DNA from: an uncultured Clostridiaceae bacterium
GTDB taxonomy: Bacteria; Bacillota; Clostridia; TANB77; CAG-465
Length of the DNA stretch: 64,000 bases
Reading direction: 5' to 3'
Assembly (NCBI GenBank): GCA_947381905.1
Contig: CANCXL010000001.1
Location: forward strand, 105,970-169,969
Below the pieces are notes generated by a model that saw only the letters and a list, made by a program, of their open reading frames with translations, was not told the origin of the DNA and ran no database searches. The position numbers and the translations under genes were made by a program. This document shows positions 60,202-64,000 of the stretch, piece by piece; the first letter of the stretch is position 1, and each line of letters opens with the position of its first letter.

Positions 60202-60702
60202 ATGGAAAAAAGATGGATTTGTCTATTTGTTGAAAATGAGATAGGCGTTCTAGCAAGAATATCTGGATTATTTTCTTCTAAATCATATAATATAGAATCT
60301 CTTACTGTTGGAACAACAGAAGATCCAACAGTATCACGTATGACTATTTCTATGATTTCTGACGATAAAACTTTTGAGCAAATAAAAAAGCAACTAAATA
60401 GAAGTGTAGAAGTAATTAAAGTTGTAGATTACACAGATATTCCAATTCACAGAAAAGAACTTGTATATATAAAAATAAATTCATGTAATGAAAAAGATAA
60501 AATAGAAATATTTAGACTGGCAGATATATATAAATTAAAGATAATAGACTATGGAAAAACATCAGTAATTATTGAATGGACTGAAACAGAGTCTAAAGTA
60601 AATGATCTTATTGAACTACTTAAGAAAACCTTCCTAAATAGAGTAGAAATCGCACGTGGAGGAAGTGTGGCAATTGAAGCTATAAGCATTGCAAATAAAT
60701 AG
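60202..60702 (+). CDS. ilvN: Acetolactate synthase small (regulatory) subunit
   Basis: 166 residues. N-terminal ACT domain with the ENEIGVLARISGLFSSKSYNI block binding the feedback inhibitor valine, followed by the ALS_ss C domain (YIKINSCNEKDKIEIFRLAD...RGGSVAIE). One nt after the ilvB stop; SD AGGAGG is inside ilvB. Activates and regulates IlvB. Sometimes named ilvH. Confidence 0.95.
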   Translation: MEKRWICLFVENEIGVLARISGLFSSKSYNIESLTVGTTEDPTVSRMTISMISDDKTFEQIKKQLNRSVEVIKVVDYTDIPIHRKELVYIKINSCNEKDKIEIFRLADIYKLKIIDYGKTSVIIEWTETESKVNDLIELLKKTFLNRVEIARGGSVAIEAISIANK

Positions 60703-60749
60703 AATTATTATATTAATAATACTATAAATGCTTAAAAATAAATAAAAAC

Positions 60750-60785
60750 AAGAGTAATTAGATATATTTCTAATTACTCTTTTAT
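60750..60785. terminator. Bidirectional terminator
   Basis: 13-bp perfect arms (60750-60762 and 60769-60781), T-rich on both strands. Confidence 0.93.
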
Positions 60786-60806
60786 TATATATTAATTAGC
60801 AAAACA

Positions 60807-61385
60807 TTATTTAATATTAGATAGATATTCTTCTAACGTAATTCCCTTTTCAAATATACTAGTTGCAATATCCTTTCCAATATATCTAATGTGCCATGGT
60901 TCATATGGATATCCGGTAATATCTTCTTTATTATCTAGATATCTTAATATAAACCCAAACTTATGAAGATAAGGATGAATAAATTCTTGAAAGACTTTAT
61001 CGACTCTTTCAAAGTTATCATTTGTACTAATATATCCTTCATTATCAAAATAAATTGCAAGGTCTATTGCAAGACCAGTATGATGCTCACTGCATCCTGC
61101 TGGGGCTACAATGGAATCTGCGTAACTTTTACCATATTTTAGTATAAATTCATTGTATAGTTCTTTTTGTCTTTTAACGGAGCGATATGCTCCATCTATA
61201 CCTATAGTTATATTAAACTTTTCTTTTATAAATTGATTTAGACTTAAGTATGCATTATATGTTTCTTCTTCTACTAAAGTAATTTCATTATCTATATCAA
61301 TGGTCTCTATAAGATTAACTAAGTCTTCTATATTATCTGGCACTTTATTATTTTTATTTACTAGTAGTGTATATTTATTAAACAT
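60807..61385 (-). CDS. M15-family D,D/L,D-carboxypeptidase (VanY/LdcB-like)
   Basis: 192 residues. The zinc site SEHHTGLAIDL (HxxGxAxD, ~100-110) and EPWHIRYIG (catalytic Glu and ExxWH His) are complete, with GAYRSVKRQKELY the substrate-side helix. Trims terminal D-Ala from peptidoglycan stems or precursors. No signal peptide or lipobox is visible, unusual for this family, so it acts on cytoplasmic or turnover products, or is exported in another way. GGAG SD before ATG 61385, extended -10 TATACT at 61422-61417. Confidence 0.9.
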   Translation of the reverse strand: MFNKYTLLVNKNNKVPDNIEDLVNLIETIDIDNEITLVEEETYNAYLSLNQFIKEKFNITIGIDGAYRSVKRQKELYNEFILKYGKSYADSIVAPAGCSEHHTGLAIDLAIYFDNEGYISTNDNFERVDKVFQEFIHPYLHKFGFILRYLDNKEDITGYPYEPWHIRYIGKDIATSIFEKGITLEEYLSNIK

Positions 61386-61492
61386 AAAATTTCTCCTTAA
61401 TAATACTCTTGTATTTAGTATAGCACATTACAATGTTAGTTAAAAGTATAAATCTAAATTATTACCTATTCATTGCTAACTCAAAATTTGAT

Positions 61493-61522
61493 TTGCATAT
61501 AATTGTTGTTTAATGGTATAAT
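61493..61522 (+). promoter_or_regulatory. Promoter of HAD nucleotidase operon
   Basis: TTGCAT (61493-61498), 18-nt spacer, TATAAT (61517-61522). Confidence 0.78.
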
Positions 61523-61554
61523 CAGTTATATAAATTTATATAAGGAGATTAAGT

Positions 61555-62127
61555 ATGAAAATTGGAATAGATATAGATGATACTATTGCAGATAGTTATG
61601 ATAGTTTTTTAAAATGTGCTTTTGAATATGACAAGACGCTAAGAAATACAGGTATTGTATCTAAAAAAAGATTATACCATTATGATTTTGACTGGACAGA
61701 GGAAGAGATAAGTAACTTCTATAAAGTATATTTTGGTAGATCTTTTGGTGGAGTAACACCTAAAGAAGATGCAATGGAAATACTAAAAAAGCTAAAAGAT
61801 GAAGGACATCAAATTGTGTATATAACGTCACGTAATAATATGGATACAAAATTTAGTGCATACGATATTACTATGGAATGGATGAGAAAATATAACGTAC
61901 CATATGACGAAGTAATAACAGAGTGTAATGATAAAGAGGCGATATGTTTAAGAGAAAAAGTGGACGTCTTTATAGATGATAGTGAATCTCAATGTACAAA
62001 TACAGCAAGGAACAAAGACATAATGGTTATATTATATGATGAGTTCAATATGCACGTTGATTATGATAAAAGCCCTCGAGCCAATACATGGAATGAAATT
62101 TATAATATAATTAAATCTATGGAGTAG
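61555..62127 (+). CDS. HAD-family 5'-nucleotidase (NT5C-like)
   Basis: 190 residues. GIDIDDTIADS is HAD motif I with nucleophile and acid Asp; YITSRN is motif II; VDVFIDDSESQC is motif IV. The cap is a small helical insert as in NT5C/YorS-type deoxyribonucleotidases, which dephosphorylate (deoxy)nucleoside monophosphates. AAGGAG SD. May be co-transcribed with the Ppx/GppA-like gene 64 nt downstream. Substrate inferred only from the family. Confidence 0.85.
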   Translation: MKIGIDIDDTIADSYDSFLKCAFEYDKTLRNTGIVSKKRLYHYDFDWTEEEISNFYKVYFGRSFGGVTPKEDAMEILKKLKDEGHQIVYITSRNNMDTKFSAYDITMEWMRKYNVPYDEVITECNDKEAICLREKVDVFIDDSESQCTNTARNKDIMVILYDEFNMHVDYDKSPRANTWNEIYNIIKSME

Positions 62128-62191
62128 ATATTTTTAAAAAACTAGTGTATATTATATAGAACAAAATAATTTATACAAAAGGAGAGATTAT

Positions 62192-63085
62192 ATGAAACAT
62201 TATTATATTGATTTAGGCTCATCTACAATAAAAGTGTATTGCAATGAAAATGAGCTTAAACTATTAGAGGAAAATACAATTTATTTTAAAAACGATTTTG
62301 ATGCTCAAAAAGGAATTAGTAAGCAAAATTTAAGTGAATTATGTGAGTATTTTGAACAAATCAAACAAAAATATGACTTGAAATACGATAATACAAGCAT
62401 TTTTGTAACTGGTATATTTAGAAATTTAGTTCAAGAAAGAAAGCAAGAACTAGTAAAGCTATTTAATGATAGATTCGATCTTCATTTTAACATTATAAGT
62501 CATGGAATAGAAAATTATTATTTAGCTAAAGCTATGGAAAATGAATATAATGATAAAAAAGTTTTAATTATTAACATGGGTGGAAAGACAACCGAACTTG
62601 TAACATATAAAGGAACAAAAGTTATTGGAAGTCAAAATTTAACAATTGGTGTTGCAGACTTATTAAACAACTTTGAAAAAGTTAATATGACTTATAGTGA
62701 AGACACAGTAGAGGATATGGAAAAGTTTGTAAGTGAAAAAATGGAAGGAATAGAGATTGATACAGATTATGATTGTGCAATATTTACTGGTGGAGAGGAA
62801 AGATTTGAGCTTTTAACAAACTTTAATCTTATTCCTAACACTTTATTTAATGATAATATTCATAAGTATATGGTAAGTATAGAGGATTATATATCTGGAA
62901 CAGAAAATGTGTTTTATAATATATCTTTAGAAGAACTATATAAATTAATGCCAAGTAATCCAAAGTGGATGGATGGTGCAAGGTCTGGCGCTATTATTCC
63001 ACTTGTATTATTTAAACTTGCAAATGTAAAATGGATTATACCATCAGATTTGAATTTAATTAATGGTGTTATAAATGATTTATAA
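62192..63085 (+). CDS. Ppx/GppA-like ASKHA-fold protein
   Basis: 297 residues. YIDLGSSTIKVY is the first phosphate loop of the ASKHA fold and INMGGKTTELV the second; CAIFTGGEERF the adenosine-type motif. Family members hydrolyse polyphosphate or pppGpp. The chain is only the two-domain core and the usual catalytic Glu of the Ppx motif is not clear, so activity is uncertain. AAAGGAG SD. Terminator follows. Confidence 0.75.
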   Translation: MKHYYIDLGSSTIKVYCNENELKLLEENTIYFKNDFDAQKGISKQNLSELCEYFEQIKQKYDLKYDNTSIFVTGIFRNLVQERKQELVKLFNDRFDLHFNIISHGIENYYLAKAMENEYNDKKVLIINMGGKTTELVTYKGTKVIGSQNLTIGVADLLNNFEKVNMTYSEDTVEDMEKFVSEKMEGIEIDTDYDCAIFTGGEERFELLTNFNLIPNTLFNDNIHKYMVSIEDYISGTENVFYNISLEELYKLMPSNPKWMDGARSGAIIPLVLFKLANVKWIIPSDLNLINGVINDL

Positions 63086-63100
63086 TATATAATCTAAAAT

Positions 63101-63134
63101 AAAAAAGTGTATCAAATATATGATACACTTTTTT
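63101..63134. terminator. Bidirectional terminator
   Basis: 14-bp perfect arms (63101-63114 and 63121-63134), A and T runs on both sides. Confidence 0.95.
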
Positions 63135-63144
63135 ATAATTAATA

Positions 63145-63615
63145 CTATTTTACAATTTCAAAAGATAACCTATCAAACATTTCTTTTGCTGATTCTTCTG
63201 AAATAGAATTAGATAATAATAATCCTGTATTTGAATCATTTATTTTTATAATATAATCAAATTCAGTATTATTATAATTAAAGTAAAGGTATGTTATACC
63301 ATCTTTTTCACCTTTATCTGAATTAACTATTCCGTCTATTAAATCCATACTTGACTCATAAACTTCATATGCTGACGCTTCTATAAACGTACCTCTTGAT
63401 ATTATACCATCATCTTTAGTTATTGAAAAAGGCATATCTTGTGTCATAGAATATCCATCAGTTGTATTTAAACTTAATGTGATTTTATCCCCAGTGTTTA
63501 CCTCATAAGTATATGATAATTTAGTTGTGAATTTTCCAAATATTAGTATAGTTGCAATAATTATAACAGCAACTACTATTACTCCAATAGCAATAAATAA
63601 CCCTTTTTTCTTCAT
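63145..63615 (-). CDS. Membrane-anchored extracellular protein, unknown
   Basis: 156 residues: MKKKG start, one hydrophobic helix (LFIAIGVIVVAVIIIATILIF, ~6-26) and a ~125-residue external beta-rich domain (YTYEVNTGDKITLSLNTTDG, later YLYFNYNNTEFDYIIKIN). No lipobox Cys. AGGAGG SD. No family recognised. Same general topology as the anchored proteins elsewhere in the window, but no shared module. Confidence 0.65.
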   Translation of the reverse strand: MKKKGLFIAIGVIVVAVIIIATILIFGKFTTKLSYTYEVNTGDKITLSLNTTDGYSMTQDMPFSITKDDGIISRGTFIEASAYEVYESSMDLIDGIVNSDKGEKDGITYLYFNYNNTEFDYIIKINDSNTGLLLSNSISEESAKEMFDRLSFEIVK

Positions 63616-63750
63616 ATGTTTTCCTCCTATATATAAATAACTTATATATTTTAGTATAGCATAAATATAATAAAATTTGAACTATATATTTTATTATAAA
63701 GTATATAATATTTTTAATTTTCTTACAAATAATATTAGAGGTGATAGAAA

Positions 63751-63954
63751 ATGGAAAATAATGAAAAAGGAACTCTTCCAATAGGATTTTCAATGAGTTT
63801 GGCACAAAATAAAAAAGCATTAGATAGTTATTCGAATTTATCTAATGAAGAAAGGGAAAGATTAAATGAATTTATTAGCTCGTCTTTGACAAGTGATGAA
63901 GCAAAAAGCAGAATAGAAAATATTATTTCAAATCTTGAAAATAATAATTATTAA
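63751..63954 (+). CDS. Small hypothetical protein, 67 aa
   Basis: TLPIGFSMSLAQNKKALDSYSNLSNEERERL recalls short clostridial proteins with a LPxGFxMALAQN start, followed by a helical tail (SSLTSDEAKSRIENIISNL). AGAGGTGATAG SD before ATG. No function known. A promoter follows it at the window edge for a gene outside. Confidence 0.65.
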   Translation: MENNEKGTLPIGFSMSLAQNKKALDSYSNLSNEERERLNEFISSSLTSDEAKSRIENIISNLENNNY

Positions 63955-63958
63955 TAAT

Positions 63959-63987
63959 TTGCTTTTTTATGTAAAGTGTAGTATAAT
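63959..63987 (+). promoter_or_regulatory. Promoter reading out of the window
   Basis: TTGCTT (63959-63964), 17-nt spacer, TATAAT (63982-63987). Confidence 0.75.
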
Positions 63988-64000
63988 TGTTTCGTAACAA

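Noticed and set aside
1-64000. CRISPR arrays, insertion sequences, prophage
   Set aside because: No regularly spaced repeats, transposase motifs, integrase or phage structural genes were found.

Overview
This 64 kb window is AT-rich and reads like a chromosomal segment of a low-GC Gram-positive bacterium, most likely an uncultured gut-type member of the Clostridia. The evidence is the dense use of TTGACA/TATAAT promoters, AGGAGG ribosome binding sites and U-tailed intrinsic terminators. Regulation uses Firmicutes-type leaders: a T-box, S-box, lysine riboswitch and preQ1-I riboswitch. There is also a CwlJ/GerQ spore-germination gene pair, a holB-ricT cluster, and a Bacillus-type SOS box in front of a UmuC/YolD pair. 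TGA is used as a stop, so the standard bacterial code applies. No phage, transposon, rRNA operon or CRISPR array was seen.

Layout. 1-5.4 kb: a cut agmatinase-family gene, two ABC-F ATPases and a fold-III PLP decarboxylase. 5.4-11.6 kb: a tandem transglutaminase-like paralogue pair (one lacking the nucleophilic Cys), SOS-controlled translesion polymerase plus YolD, a phosphoesterase, a Fem-type transferase with a MazG-like enzyme, and the cwlJ-gerQ pair. 11.8-18.4 kb: a comparatively GC-rich GH13 amylase, small membrane proteins, a preQ1-controlled queuosine precursor transporter, a glycosyltransferase, an SDR and a zinc-ribbon membrane protein. 18.5-21.5 kb: tRNA-Pro and a lysine-riboswitch-controlled ABC transporter. 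21.5-24.3 kb: surface polysaccharide genes (Stealth, DUF1919-like, GT2). 24.6-32.8 kb: trkH-trkA, acpS-metG-lepB-holB-ricT and a ferredoxin.

33-43.5 kb is the least ordinary part. Three membrane-anchored proteins at 32984, 34332 and 41591 share a previously unnamed extracellular module and a C-terminal SDDRL-type motif. Around them lie strong promoters with no ORF behind them, structured leaders, a split HipA-like kinase pair with altered catalytic residues, the T-box-valS unit, a secreted Ig-like protein and two convergent non-coding transcripts. One of these is a tRNA-like RNA that starts right at a consensus promoter. 43.5-64 kb returns to metabolism: radical SAM, dapF (start site buried in a terminator hairpin), Nudix, unknown small genes with individual strong promoters, metK under an S-box, a DEDDh exonuclease, a peroxiredoxin coupled to a 42-residue Cys-rich microprotein, a SieB-like membrane protein, adhE, ilvBN behind a leader-peptide attenuator, a VanY-type peptidase, a HAD nucleotidase, a Ppx/GppA-like protein and small anchored proteins.

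Promoter, terminator and riboswitch calls were made by eye from consensus boxes and perfect or near-perfect inverted repeats; protein calls come from motif recognition in the translations, without database searches. Start codons were moved inward wherever a clear ribosome binding site or family alignment favoured a downstream start.
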